Shown here one piece after another: positions 38,295 to 50,868 of a DNA stretch of 64,000 bases. The notes beneath the pieces were generated by a model. It was not told where the DNA came from. It searched no databases and worked only from the letters and a program-made list of their open reading frames with translations. The position numbers and the translations under genes were made by a program. Positions within the stretch are counted from its first letter, which is position 1. Each line of letters opens with the position of its first letter. This DNA comes from Trichomonas vaginalis G3. Lineage: Eukaryota > Parabasalia > Trichomonadida > Trichomonadidae. The stretch is from positions 26,293,693 through 26,357,692 of the forward strand of contig NC_067205.1 in assembly GCF_026262505.1 (NCBI RefSeq). The letters are read 5' to 3'.

Positions 38295-38720
38295 ATGATC
38301 AGCTTGTTTGCGCCTCACGTATATCAAATTACCCCTCCTGAAAAGATCTCAAAGAGGACAACATCCCAAGCCAATAGAGACTATGAGAGAGTCAAAGTTA
38401 GAGTCCAAAATGCTGGTTCTAAACTTGAACGTGTAACTTCATATTTGGAGACGTTATTTGGTCCTCATCTCACAGCGTATTCACTGCTTAAGCATGCAAA
38501 TGTTCTTAGTGAAAAACTCTCAATCAACCTTGATAGATTGGCAACTAGAAACAGGCAAGCATTGTTTTGTTGGTTTGCGGAAAACTGGGAAATCATTAGA
38601 CATTACTTGCCTAATGTCAATGATGTACATATCGTTTCCCATAAACAAACAAATTTCGAAAAGCGCCAACCTGAACAGATTGATGTAACAGATTTATCTA
38701 ATCTTCTTAACTATCATTAG
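38295..38720 (+). CDS. Hypothetical helical protein
   Basis: 141 codons: MISLFAPHVYQITPPEKISK, then a mostly helical body (RDYERVKVRVQNAGSKLERV, LFCWFAENWEIIRHYLP) and DVTDLSNLLNYH. It has balanced amino-acid use unlike random AT-rich frames, so it is probably a gene or a piece of one. No family is recognised and no clear TCA-type initiator precedes it. It could be a fragment of a multicopy family. Confidence 0.5.
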   Translation: MISLFAPHVYQITPPEKISKRTTSQANRDYERVKVRVQNAGSKLERVTSYLETLFGPHLTAYSLLKHANVLSEKLSINLDRLATRNRQALFCWFAENWEIIRHYLPNVNDVHIVSHKQTNFEKRQPEQIDVTDLSNLLNYH

Positions 38721-39090
38721 ATAACAATTATTTTCTGCTTTATATGTAAATTATCATGATTATTGCCTATTTAATACATTTTTTTACCATTTTTCTTTTG
38801 AGTTTCATTATTGACTAAGTGTCCAACAAGCCATTGTTATATTCTGATTCCAAATTATACCAGTTTTATATTTAAAAAACTGTAGTCCGGTTCAAATTAG
38901 ATGAGATGATTTTAAAAATGATGAAATATACGATTAAAATGAATATTTCAGATGAAGAAAGTTGCGATGATGATAACGATGGACAAATAATATTTATAAA
39001 TTCAATATAATTTTTTGAAAAGATGTTTTTAATCCGGCCTATCGTCCAGAGGCCAATTTATTCATTTAATATATATACATAGTTAGGTAG

Positions 39091-40866
39091 AAAATATTGG
39101 GGAGAAGCTTCCTAAACTTTTTAATCCCATAAATATGGTCATTATCTGGAATAAAGAGTTAAGCGTCATATGTCACTTTTTGTACTAAGGAAACATCAAC
39201 TTTATGCGTTATGACTTTTCGATGAGGAAACAAGTGTTCACGTATTATAAACTTCCTTATTCCAATAAACCGACCCTAAACATAATTAATTCTAAGCATG
39301 ATAATGGTCTCTTTTCTATGATAACCAAATCAATTTGGTTATCATAGTAAAGCACCAAAAACTGGAATAGGAATCGGCAATATGGAATCATGAAGCAACT
39401 CGGATAAAATAAATATGGAACATTCATACATCCATTCCCTATTTTTAACCATATTATATTTTCAAACAAAATTCTCGTACTATTTTCAATAAAATTTGCA
39501 TAACCTTGTTATTACTCTTAGGCGAAAGATGATTTTAATGTTAATTTTATAGAAGAACTTTTAATGCATAATAAAATAACCATTTCCTATAAATTTAGAC
39601 TTAAAACGGTGACAATAAACAAGCTTTAGTCTAGAAATTAATTTTCTACTACTATAAATGCATCTTTATCTTTAATTAGAAAAAAATTTATCAATTTTAT
39701 TATCCAGATGAAAAAAGAAGTGACATATGATATTTTATCTAATTTAAAATCTTTTATTGATTGTTTTTAAAAACTTTGCATTTTGTATGAGTATTTCATG
39801 TTTAAATCAGTATAAATACGCAAAATACTTATGAAATTCCAGCTGTTATTCAGTACTATTCATTTTTCAGCAATCATTAACTGTGGAAGAGTATGGCAAA
39901 CGTTCGATAATGATCATGTATACTCAGATCATCAAGAATGAATTAAAGTCAATGCAGGGAAATGGATAATCCGATTAAAAACCCCAAAAAGGAAAAAGAT
40001 ATTATATGAACGTCTCACAAATGGTTAGTACTAAGCTCTTTCCTGATGATTGAATATTCTTTCATATTTTTGTATATTGTAAGGGATTTTCTCCCCAAAT
40101 ATATAATACCTTCCTTATAAACGATCTACTTTCTTTGAATACAAGTATAATTTTACATTTTAGGAAAAAAATTTATTTTTTCAAATTTATCTTATAACAA
40201 TAGAGATTTATATATGTGTGTGTCAATATAGGCTTTAGTGGTATAAAATTGGGTAGATTTTGTTTTATTTTGAGTAAAAAATTCAAAAAATACTACCTCA
40301 TTTTGCGTGCAAAGGAATAGTCAGAGCTATTTAATAACATTTTACGAATGAACTATGGAATTACTATAACTTTTGAAGAAATTTCAAAGTTAATAGAAGA
40401 TTGTATTTTAGAAATCAGCTAAAAGAATGATGTGCATGCATCAAGCGTTAAAGTATCCTAATCAGAATATAGTAATATACAATGATTAGCAAAGCAGATT
40501 TGAATCGGCAAGAAGAGTTGCTTAAAAAATCAGTTGAGTCTTCTCTAGTTTCCACACTGCCTATTCCTGTTTAAGTGCGGTTATTCCTATTCCAGTTTTT
40601 GGTGCTTTACTATGATAACCAAATTGATTTGGTTATCATAGAAAAGAGACCATTATCATGCTTAGAATTAATTATGTTTAGGGTCGGTTTATTGGAATAA
40701 GGAAGTTTATAATACGTGAACACTTGTTTCCTCATCGAAAAGTCATAACGCATAAAGTTGATGTTTCCTTAGTACAAAAAGTGACATATGACGCTTAACT
40801 CTTTATTCCAGATAATGACCATATTTATGGGATTAAAAAGTTTAGGAAGCTTCTCCCCATTATTTT
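39091..40866. mobile_element. Non-coding inverted-repeat element, about 1.8 kb
   Basis: Arms of about 290 bp (39091-39379 and 40578-40866) are nearly perfect reverse complements (positions sum to 40957) around a 1.2-kb centre without coding frames. The ends read AAAATATTGGGGAGAAGC and its complement with one mismatch. Each arm also contains its own palindrome (TGATAACCAAATCAATTTGG and on). Probably a non-autonomous DNA transposon. No clear target duplication was found. Confidence 0.65.
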
Positions 40867-41020
40867 GTGATATATAACGTGCATTTAAAATGGGGTTACA
40901 GTTTGAAACATATAAACAATACTGAATGATTTGATGATAAATATGTCCAACAAAGATCTCTCTGTATATTTAATATGGTTCTGGAATTGATCAATCCTTT
41001 GCGAAGACGACAAATTGGTA
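40867..41020. other. Short spacer
   Basis: No feature seen between the inverted-repeat element and the first MULE. Confidence 0.4.
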
Positions 41021-41791
41021 AAAAAGGGGGTTGGCGTCCTAAGGCGTCCTAGTGTAAATTTCTCAAAATTGTGATATTTACATCACATTTTTGAAAGGTT
41101 TATGGGCGTCCTAAGGGAAAATTGAATAGCTAGGGCGTCCCGAATTTTCATTCTAAGATTTAAATATATTATATACTTAAGTATAATACAAGCAATATAA
41201 AAATTAAATTTTTATTATGTTAACTTATAAGAAATTTTTTTGAATTATCGTTGATTTATTGTAATCTTTCCAGGCTATACTTTTGAAATCAACTTTACAT
41301 GTCATACGCATTAATGTAGTAGATGTCCAGGTGTAGCTATTATATCCCAGCAATATTGGTATTTTATCATTGTAAGATATCAAAATGAAGCGTTTTTTCA
41401 GATATAATTTTTCGTAAATTTTTCAAAAATAAGATGGTAAAAAAGCCTCGACTTGCTCGAAAAATAACAATTTTTTTACTTGTAAAAATAACCCTTTTAC
41501 AGCATGGGCAGCTATTCAATCACTATTTCTTTTTCTAAAAGTATATTTTTCAAAAAAAATTAAGATCAAATTCGACAATTTCTTGATGAAAGCAAAAATA
41601 TTACACATACTTCTCGATGCATGGGATAAAATATGCAATTATTCAATCAATTCGCATGATTTGAAAAAAAAATCTAAATTTGATAAAAATGTAGAAAATT
41701 TTTATTTTTAACTTGAGATTCGATTTTTTTGATCCAATTTGTGAATTTTTTTTGATCGGAATTTCAATTAATTTGTTGATCAAAAATGACC

Positions 41792-42898
41792 TCACAATGT
41801 TTGATCATAAGTGAAGTCATCTTCATGGGTATTTAGAAATTCCAAGAGAAATTGCTTATTTCTCGCAGATGTAATATCTGAGAAAATCGAATTTAAATAT
41901 TCATAGAAACCCAAATCATTCTCCGGTTCGAATAATTCATCTGTTGCTTTTTCTGTTTTTTCTATGAATTTTAATAATTTGATTAATAAATCTTCATCAG
42001 GAAGAATTATTGCTGCATTTGTGATAAAATTCCATATTGAGGTAATATGGCAATAATTACATTTATAAAATGTAATTTTATCCAAAATTTTTTGGCAAAT
42101 TCGCATAATAGCATTAATATTTGAAGCTGAGATTAAACCTGTGATTACTTCTGTAACTTTTGGAAAATCATCGCAATTTAATATCTCTTTATATTGAATT
42201 GAGAAATAAAAAAAATCAAATGGATTCATTTCTTCAATTTCAAGGAGATTGTAAAAATTGATAGAAGTGTTATTGCAACAAATTGTATTTGCAGCAAAAA
42301 AATTCATTTGCTCGATTCCATTTTTGGAATAAATTTGCTGGAACAATGTTAAATTAAAACAGTTGCTTAATTTTTCTTCATTGTTTTCATAAAAAAGTAA
42401 CAAGTTTGCAACTGAAATTTCAAAATTTTGATAATTGCCAGTTATTTCAGTAAATATATATATTTGCTTTTCTTCATCTAAAAATGGCAAATATTGATTT
42501 GCAATATTAACTAAAGTTTGGGATAAATTGTTCCAGTTTGATTTTACAATTTGTGAGCACATTATGTAATATGTAAATTTATCCGCTTTGTAGGAATTTA
42601 AAATTGTTTGTTGTTCTGTTTCAGTTAAATTACTGAATTTTTCAAGATTAATATTGTGATAAAAAATAGAATCCTTGAAACATTCTGATATCTTTTCAAT
42701 GTTTAAAACGGATGCTAAAAAATGTAAAAGAACTTCATCAGTCACTGTGATTTTTTTGAAAAATTTATCCCAATTCAAGCATCCAATTGATCTTTCTGTC
42801 ATTGTACTTATGCATTGATAAAGTTGATTTAATGAATCCGAAGAATAATCATTATGCTTGACTAGTTGAGTTAGTTGATACAGACTGTCGTCAGCCAT
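41792..42898 (-). CDS. MULE accessory protein (ORF1), copy 1
   Basis: A 368-residue, strongly helical protein starting MADDSLYQLTQLVKHNDYSS, with no enzyme motif seen. Its regular amphipathic helices might form a HEAT/ARM-like solenoid. The copy in MULE 2 (53413-54519) differs by one or two residues and is also fully open, although the transposase there is ruined. It is divergent from the transposase, with TCATTTTTTT just before the ATG and a 63-bp repeat behind. Probably a transposition cofactor or a captured host gene; unknown family. Confidence 0.7.
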   Translation of the reverse strand: MADDSLYQLTQLVKHNDYSSDSLNQLYQCISTMTERSIGCLNWDKFFKKITVTDEVLLHFLASVLNIEKISECFKDSIFYHNINLEKFSNLTETEQQTILNSYKADKFTYYIMCSQIVKSNWNNLSQTLVNIANQYLPFLDEEKQIYIFTEITGNYQNFEISVANLLLFYENNEEKLSNCFNLTLFQQIYSKNGIEQMNFFAANTICCNNTSINFYNLLEIEEMNPFDFFYFSIQYKEILNCDDFPKVTEVITGLISASNINAIMRICQKILDKITFYKCNYCHITSIWNFITNAAIILPDEDLLIKLLKFIEKTEKATDELFEPENDLGFYEYLNSIFSDITSARNKQFLLEFLNTHEDDFTYDQTL

Positions 42899-42948
42899 TT
42901 TAAAAAAATGAATAAAATTGTATAGTAAATTATATTTGTGAAATTTGT

Positions 42949-43178
42949 GACGCTACATTCAATCTAAGACCAATATCTCAAAGAATTCCTCATTTAAGTA
43001 TTACTTTTCATTGTTTTTTAAAAAATATCTTTGCTTATTTGTTCACTTTTTTGACATTTATTATATGCTTTTTATCATATTTCCGATGATATGAATATAT
43101 ATTCTATATAAGAATGACGCTACATTCAATCTAAGACCAATATCTCAAAGAATTCCTCATTTAAGTATTACTTTTCAT
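42949..43178. promoter_or_regulatory. Bidirectional MULE promoter with 63-bp direct repeats
   Basis: Two identical 63-bp copies (42949-43011 and 43116-43178), both starting GACGCTACATTCAATC, lie between the divergent genes, one behind each start. The same pair is found in copy 2 at 53135-53197 and 53300-53362. Confidence 0.7.
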
Positions 43179-43232
43179 TTTTAATTCAATTTTCGAACGG
43201 TTTTCGTAAATTTTGCATCATTTCATTTTTTA

Positions 43233-45322
43233 ATGGGAAAATCATCTATATTTAATCAAAAAAGAGCAAACTTTACAGACGAAAATAAAATATTTATCAG
43301 GGAACAATCTGATAAATACCAAAAATCAACATCGAGAGATGAAAAAACGAATATAATCAAACAAGTTCTTCAATATTTTAATATTAAATACGCCGAAAAT
43401 GAATCTAAAGCTGTCAGAAGATATTTTAGTTATATTGCAGTTAAAAATATTCCCGCAGTTACTGGAAAATATCCTGATACAATTGTTCGCAAAGATATGC
43501 TTTATTCGCATGATCATACAAATATTATTAATTCAAATAATATTGAACGTTACTACCGTTGCATCGATCATTCTTGTCAAGCACGTTATTTAGTTAAAAT
43601 TGAGAACAGTTCAGTTTCCGAAGATTTACAAAAGGAACATATACCCGAATGCAGACAATTTAAAAAGTTACAAAATGAAAAAAATGATCTTCATAAATCA
43701 ATGACTCTGACAGAAATATACAATAAGGCAATGGCAAAATTTTCTGAAGACAACGGCACTTTTCAGCAGATTAAAAAATTTATGACAGAACTTGCTGTTG
43801 GTACTGATGAAAACCCATTAATTAAAGATTCATTGGTCAGGGAAGTTTATAATAAGTCCAGAAAATTTCTGTTGGAGAAAAAATTACAGACGATGAAATT
43901 GCTAATTTTTGTTTAATAAATGGCGAGCAGTTTTTCATTGGCCATGATTTTCAAGCAAATTGTGAGACGATGTTTTTTGGTTTTGAGAAGGCAATTCAAT
44001 TTGCAAAAGAAGCCACAGATTTATTTTGCGATGGAACTTTTAAAATTACACCAAAACATTTTCAAAAAGGACAGATGCTAACAATTATGATTTGTGAACC
44101 TTCAACAAATCAATATCTACCACTTTTATTTATATTCATGAAAAACCGCACATTTGAATCTTATAAGAAGGCATTTGAATATATTTTTACTGTCAAGGGT
44201 ATTCAATTTTCAAAGCTAATTCAAATTCATTGTGATTTTGAAAAGGGAATGATAGAGGCACTTCAACAAATTTTCCCTAAAGTCCGTATAATTGGATGCC
44301 TATTTCATTTCAAACAAGCTTTACACAGGAAACTTGTAGCACTTTATACAAAAAATTTCAATACTTTACAAAATTCTTTATTTAAGCTATATTCTATTAC
44401 TCCATTCATGTCTCATGAAGAATTTGTACTTACAATGCATATAATTAATCAAAATAAAGTTGATTCGATCAAAGATTATATTGATTATTTCAACAAAGTT
44501 TGGTTGCCGCACTACAATTTAATATCTCAATATAATAATGCAACTGCAATATTCACTAATGATTGCCTCGAGAGTATGCATTCAGAATTTTCTTCGTTAA
44601 AACATCCAAACATTTATGAAGCTATTAAGAAGATATCTCAAATCCAATTAGATAAATATAACGCCATCAAAAATAACCAGAAGATCGAGCGCCATATAAA
44701 AACCGTTATCACTGATAGCTACAAAAATTATATTCTTGACTGCTTTCAAAAAGAACTTGAGAAAACAATTTTTTCTATCAAACAATACAACGTAAGTGAT
44801 CTTTCTTTGGCTCAGAACGAGATTTCTCCATATGGTTCCATAGAATCGAGTTCATTGTTCGAAAATATTCCAGTTCATGATGCAGATATACTCAAATCGA
44901 TCGATCTAACAGATAAAGATACAATGATCACTAAGTTTATTAATGAAAAAAGAGAAAAAATTATGGCATTATTTAATGAAACATTAAATCATCCAGATTT
45001 TAATTCATCCACTCCAATTCAAACTAATTTTGAGCAAGCCGATACAAATCAAGGTTCAGATGCTCCAATTCGCTCCGAAAATTCAAATATTGCAGACTCT
45101 ACAGATTTAGAACCAGAAAATCAAAACCATCCTTCTACAAATCAAATGTCTAGTAATCTAGAACATAAGCTGGACCTTCTTGATCATATTGAAAAACAAT
45201 TATCGAAAATGCGCTCGTTATTGGGAATTCTTCCTACTACAAATGCTATTGTTGGGCCGTCAAAACAAGTTTCAGTTAATAGCAAGCAAAATTCTGAAAA
45301 AAAAAAAAAAAATCTTCCATAA
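43233..45322 (+). pseudogene. MULE transposase, copy 1
   Basis: Starts at the ATG at 43233 after TCATTTTTTA. An N-terminal FLYWCH/WRKY-like zinc finger (YRCIDHSCQARYLV, then HIPEC) is followed by the MULE catalytic domain in 43970-45322: ATDLFCDGTF (Asp), IHCDFEKGMIEAL (Asp), a CLFHFKQAL motif, and a long Ser/Thr/Glu-rich tail. Two frames are used: an A-run near 43880 has six A's where copy 2 has seven, and a second A-run near 45300 also disturbs the basic C-terminus (RKRSKSKRS). It is otherwise well preserved. Confidence 0.85.
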
Positions 45323-46474
45323 CAACAAAATCAAACAATAAAAAACAAAATTCATCCGACAATCCTCCTAAACGTAAAGCTCCTATTTCGGAAAGGATTC
45401 TCAGCGATAATAACTTATATTTTCAAGTTCATCGAAAGAGATCGAAAAGCAAACGTTCCACATCTACAGAGAAAAAGAATTGATATATGAAGTCTAATTC
45501 CTTTTATAACTACTATATTTTTATTCTTATGACTAAAAAATAATATATTATTTAACAATTTTCATTTTTTTCTTTTAACAATTTCGTTTTATTTCCATTT
45601 ATTGTTAAATGATTTTTAGCATACACCTTTCTTTGTTCATCTTCTAAATACAATTTATTTTTTCTTAGATATAATTCTATTCATTCAATTCGATCGTCAT
45701 TTTTCAGTACATGATCGTAATTTTCAATTATTGATCGCGATTTTACTTCAGAATTTGTTCGCAATATTGCTTATCAAAATTATATCTCTATTCTCTCATT
45801 TCTGTTTAGTCAATATCATTACACTCCTATTGTCTAATAACATGCTATTAATTTTCTTAAAATTAAAAAAAAATATCAACTTTTAAAAACAGAAACTTAA
45901 CATCCTTAGGTCAATGGATTTTGATGTGAGATACATTTAATCTGTTTTTCTTTTTTTATTTTAAATAATTGAATATTTATAGTTGTTATGGGTCTTACAT
46001 CATGTAAAACGAATTTTCTTAAAGTAAATTTACTTTTTCTTCAATCTTTCTTACATATTTATTAAAAAAAATTATCCAAAAAAGATGTTTTAGAATGAAA
46101 AAAAATAGAAAAATCTTCATTTATAGTCTTTCTTGAATGTATACGTTTTGATTTTTTCTTTTTTAAAAAATTTAATTTCTAGAAAAATCGAGAAAAAATC
46201 ATTTTCTTCTATTTTTTTAGGACGCCATACCCATTGAAATCTCTTCTCAGGACGCCATAAACTATTCAATTATGGTGTAAACTTCTCAAAAATTGAATAG
46301 TTTACATCAGGACGCCTTAGGACGCCAACCCTTTACGCGCCCCGAAAAATTAGATAATCTCAAATCATATTAATATATTTTAACAGCATCGTGATTCTTT
46401 GCATATAATTAAAAGAAAATTAAGTTTTAATTCCAATGTCTCATCAAATTAATAGAAAACATTTAAATAAATAA

Positions 46475-46990
46475 CAATATTTTGATCAGGACTTCAAGTG
46501 GCTTGTTCTCTTCTCATACCCACTTGATTTCACATTCGTCTGCCCAACAGAGATCATTGAGTTCTCCAACAAGTACGAAGAATTCAAGAAGTTCGGTGCT
46601 GAAGTCCTCGGTGTTTCCGTTGACTTAGTTTACTCCCATCTTGCTTGGATCAACACACCACGTAAGGAGGGTGGCCTCGGTGGTATCAAGTACCCACTTA
46701 TTGGCGACCTTGGTGCTAAGGTTGGCAAGGCTTACGGCTTCTACATGGAAGATGCTGGCCATGATCTTCGTGGCACAGTTATCATTGATCCACAGGGTAT
46801 TGTCCGCCATGTCCAGATGAACCATCCAGATGTTGGCCGTAATGTTGATGAGATCATCCGTCTCGTCAAGGCTTACCAGTTCGCTGCTAAGCACGGCGAA
46901 GTCTGCCCAGCCAAGTGGCACGATGAAGGTGATGCTACAATCAAGCCAACACCAAAGGCTTCTAAGGAATACTTCCAGAAGGCTAACTAA
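46475..46990 (+). pseudogene. 2-Cys peroxiredoxin (thioredoxin peroxidase), 5'-truncated
   Basis: The frame reads [20 protein letters not shown] with the peroxidatic Cys in FVCPTE, then [21 protein letters not shown], and the resolving Cys in HGEVCPAKW, ending in SKEYFQKAN. Peroxiredoxins reduce peroxides using thioredoxin and are abundant in Trichomonas. About the first 35 residues and the start codon are missing (in-frame stop at 46472-46474), so this is a 5'-truncated copy. Its C-ending codon choice is that of a highly expressed gene, unlike the surrounding AT-rich sequence. It lies 135 bp from the end of MULE copy 1. Confidence 0.88.
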
Positions 46991-48678
46991 ATTGTCTACC
47001 TCCATGAGTAAACTTTCCTAATTTACAAATTTTCTTTATAGATCTTTTCTCAATATCTTATACCAAAAGTACATATCTAAATTTTGAAAATCTCAATATC
47101 TGAAGATATTTTTTCTTAATTTTTCATGGTTACATAATTTGAGTGAGAATTCATCATGTTGGCCTGCATATCTTGCTACCTAGATAGATTTTGTTCGGCA
47201 GAAAATTCCAAATTTTTTTCATTTTTCAGATTATAATTTAAAAATTCTAGGAAATTATCATCATTTTCAGAAAAATGAAAATAATTTGGAAAAATTCCTA
47301 TCCATGGATACATTCTATTTTAGGCAATTAATATTTTGATGTGTAAAAAATTTATCAAAATATGTTTTTCAATGATCAATAATTAATAAAGGATAAGATC
47401 TTTATTATCTCTTCAATACTATATAAAATTAGAATGGATCTATGTAGTAAACATAAATTACTTTGTAAATTTGCATAAACGATACTGTTTATTCCTATTT
47501 CGAGATCAGTAAAGATGATAACAAATGATATCTCGAAATACATAAGATAACTATATTATATAGCGGAACGGTATGAAAAATTACGTCGAATGTTGCTGTT
47601 TAATTCGGAATGTAAATTGTCTTTATTTAGGGAATTCAATATCTAGGTAATAGCTAGATTGAGTTTTAATTAACATCATGATTACATAAAGTTTTGTCCT
47701 ATAATGTATATCTCGTAATGAAGAATACAGCTTGATATATATTGTTGCTATTATTTTGGGATCTTTCGATTCTAATATAGAATATATCGTACGCACTAAG
47801 TTATATTCGAATTGTGAGGCAAGGTTTCCATGATGTTTATTTTATTTCATGATTTTTTTTGATTTCTCTTTGAAAAGTAATGATATAACTAGGTTATGAT
47901 CACTAAATCATGAAAATAAGTTTCAGGATAATGAAAGAGAGAAGATTGCGATCAATATCATTGAATGTTCATGATCAGTAATGAAATTTCGACAAAAATT
48001 ATTTTTGAGTTAATATTTGAATTAACACATACAAATTTTTGATAAGAATAATTGAAAAAGGGGATCGGAAATTCAGAATTTAAAGTGGGTCATTGCCTAC
48101 ATTTAGGTTTTGATTCCATCTCCAAGCTCTACATCTCAGGACTGTTTTCTCAGATGGAAGGGCATCAATATTCTCAAGGATTGTCTGAATAATCTCTTAA
48201 TATTGAAATGATTCGATATATAAATTATCAGAAAGGCAAAAATTGAGTACAGAGACACAAGGAATACTCAAAATTAGACCATACCAGATAGATTTTTCAA
48301 TATTTTTACGATTTATTTCAAAATGACAATTTCTCCAACAATATTTACCTTTTACTAGCTCATCAATGATTAGCAAATAGTCGTTGATCTTATATTAATA
48401 ACTTAATTCCCATCATAACAGGTTTTAGTTATTTTTTCAAAAAGCCCATAAAAAAACGAAACAAATACACTTAGATCATTAAAACACACATGCATCAGAT
48501 TCAAATATCATCATGACAGCCATTAAAAGCCCATTTCAAAACTTACAGTCGAACCTTATTTTGAAAAAATTGATTTTTACGAGAAATGACACAGATATTA
48601 TGATAGACAACTTATAGGAGAGTTCGGAAACCATGTTATTTCCTGTAGAAATTCCTATCCGAATTTTCTCGGATTTTT
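46991..48678. other. Intergenic, one small gene-like fragment
   Basis: AT-rich spacer. At about 48084-48197 the minus strand has 37 codons of balanced composition (EIIQTILENIDALPSEKTVL, then RCRAWRWNQN), which look like a gene fragment of unknown family. Nothing else seen. Confidence 0.4.
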
Positions 48679-49476
48679 GGGCGCGTAAAGGGTTGGCGTC
48701 CTAAGGCGTCCTGATGTAAACTATTCAATTTTTGAGAAGTTTACACCATAATTGAATAGTTTATGGCGTCCTGAGAAGAGATTTCAATGGGTATGGCGTC
48801 CTAAAAAAATAGAAGAAAATGATTTTTTCTCGATTTTTCTAGAAATTAAATTTTTTAAAAAAGAAAAAATCAAAACGTATACATTCAAGAAAGACTATAA
48901 ATGAAGATTTTTCTATTTTTTTTCATTCTAAAACATCTTTTTTGGATAATTTTTTTTAATAAATATGTAAGAAAGATTGAAGAAAAAGTAAATTTACTTT
49001 AAGAAAATTCGTTTTACATGATGTAAGACCCATAACAACTATAAATATTCAATTATTTAAAATAAAAAAAGAAAAACAGATTAAATGTATCTCACATCAA
49101 AATCCATTGACCTAAGGATGTTAAGTTTCTGTTTTTAAAAGTTGATATTTTTTTTAATTTTAAGAAAATTAATAGCATGTTATTAGACAATAGGAGTGTA
49201 ATGATATTGACTAAACAGAAATGAGAGAATAGAGATATAATTTTGATAAGCAATATTGCGAACAAATTCTGAAGTAAAATCGCGATCAATAATTGAAAAT
49301 TACGATTATGTACTGAAAAATGACGATCGAATTGAATGAATAGAATTATATCTAAGAAAAAATAAATTGTATTTAGAAGATGAACAAAGAAAGGTGTATG
49401 CTAAAAATCATTTAACAATAAATGGAAATAAAACGAAATTGTTAAAAGAAAAAAATGAAAATTGTTAAATAATATA

Positions 49477-50775
49477 TAGGGTGTCCAAAGGTGCGTTTAG
49501 CACAGCGCTCTATATGAGACTATTAAAGGAGATATATGCTGATTATAAATATATAATAAAAAATATGAATTTATGTATATGATGAGTAAGTTGTATTTTG
49601 GCGCCATGCCGGGATATAAAATGAATTTTGAGACAAGAGGCGGTTTCGCGGGAAATTTTGGCGTTTTTTTTTCATTTTTTTAATGAATCATAAAGAAAAC
49701 ATCCTCGCTCTTGCAAAAAAATGCAAAGACTGTAAAAAAATCTACGAGACATTGGTAAAATGCTTCGGTATGGATGCTCCTAGCTATTCCACTGTAACGT
49801 ATCATGTTAGGATGTATCACTTCATGAACAAAAAGGCGCCCATCATAAAATTGACAAAAAATCGCCGGATCAAAGAAAAATCAAAGCGATTCTTCAAGCG
49901 CTAGATGAAGACCCAAGAGCATCACTCAGAAGGATAGAGGAGATGACAAAGATACCACGTACAACAGTCAGTTATTATCTGCACAATTATTTGAACTACA
50001 AACTAGCGCTATACACGTTGGGTTCCGCACAACCTTAATTCAGTTCAAAAAAAATCTAGAGTCCAATCTTCGAAAGAGCTCCTCTCTATATGGGTGCGTA
50101 CCAATCCAAGAAGTTTCGCTTTTTAGTAACAGGGGACGAGTCTTGGTTTCAATATGCAACAGAAGCCAAAATCATGTGGATCCCGAAGGATGAAAATCCG
50201 CAAACATTCCCGAAGAAAAAATTGACACACCAATGATGATGTTGTCGGTTTTTGGGGCGTGAATGGCATCATCGCAATTGATATTCTTCAAAAACCTAAT
50301 ACGATGAATGCTCAGTATCTAATTGACAATGTTCTTACTCAAATTATCAATTCTGATGAGTTTGAGAAATCCAAACAACAAAAACAAAAGTTTGCAATTC
50401 ATTTTGATAATTCAAGAGTTCACAAAAGTCATAAGGTAATGAATTACTTGGTGGAAAACAATGTCAAAGTTGTTCCAACCCAATTTATTCACCTGATATT
50501 GCACCCTCTGACTTTTATTTATTCGGCACGCTAAAAAAGAGAGCTGAAGGACGCGAATTCGCGAGTCCAGATGATCTTGAAAATTTTGTAAGAGAGCAAT
50601 TTGAGCAATTTTCTCATGATGATTTAAAGCGTGTCTTTCAAGCCTGGATCGATCGCTGCGAACGCGTGATTGAATCCAATGGTGATTATATTTAAATAAA
50701 CTTTATATATATGTAACTTGTTTATTTCTATTCGCAGTATTCAGGTTTGTGCTAAACACACCTTTGGACACCCTA
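49477..50775 (+). mobile_element. Tvmar1-type mariner, complete copy in MULE 2
   Basis: 1299 bp from TAGGGTGTCCAAAGGTG to its complement, with TA duplications at 49475-49476 and 50776-50777. The MULE sequence on both sides joins exactly at one TA when compared with MULE copy 1 (about 45540). Same family as the split mariner at 9687-11439. Confidence 0.95.
49683..50694 (+). pseudogene. Mariner transposase, frameshifted
   Basis: Starts at MNHKENILALAKKCKDCKK (ATG at 49683, after TCATTTTTTTA) and ends at ESNGDYI. The catalytic core is recognisable (GDESWF, HFDNSRVH, PSDFYLF), but small insertions and deletions relative to the copy at 9767-10522 shift the frame several times, for example in the IIKLTKNRR region and near 50230 and 50480. 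Not functional as read. Confidence 0.9.
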
Positions 50776-50868
50776 TATTATTTTTTAGTCATAAGAATAA
50801 AAATATAGTAGTTATAAAAGGAATTAGACTTCATATATCAATTCTTTTTCTCTGTAGATGTGGAACGT

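Larger units (their letters stand above)
41021..46340 (+). mobile_element. Mutator-like transposon (MULE), copy 1
   Basis: 5.3 kb between imperfect inverted ends GGGTTGGCGTCCTAAGGCG (41028) and its complement (46331), each followed by further GGCGTCC motifs over about 90 bp. It carries a MULE transposase (plus) and a divergent second gene (minus). A possible 9-bp duplication (CGACAAATT / CGAAAAATT) has one mismatch and is uncertain. It is almost identical to copy 2, so both moved recently. Confidence 0.85.

Noticed and set aside
39257-39469. Minus-strand 70-codon frame in the inverted-repeat element
   Set aside because: It lies across an arm with internal palindromes, has random composition, and is not mirrored as a conserved protein.
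41012-46352. A clear 9-bp MULE target duplication
   Set aside because: CGACAAATT and CGAAAAATT differ at one base and the exact ends are not certain, so it is only mentioned as possible.
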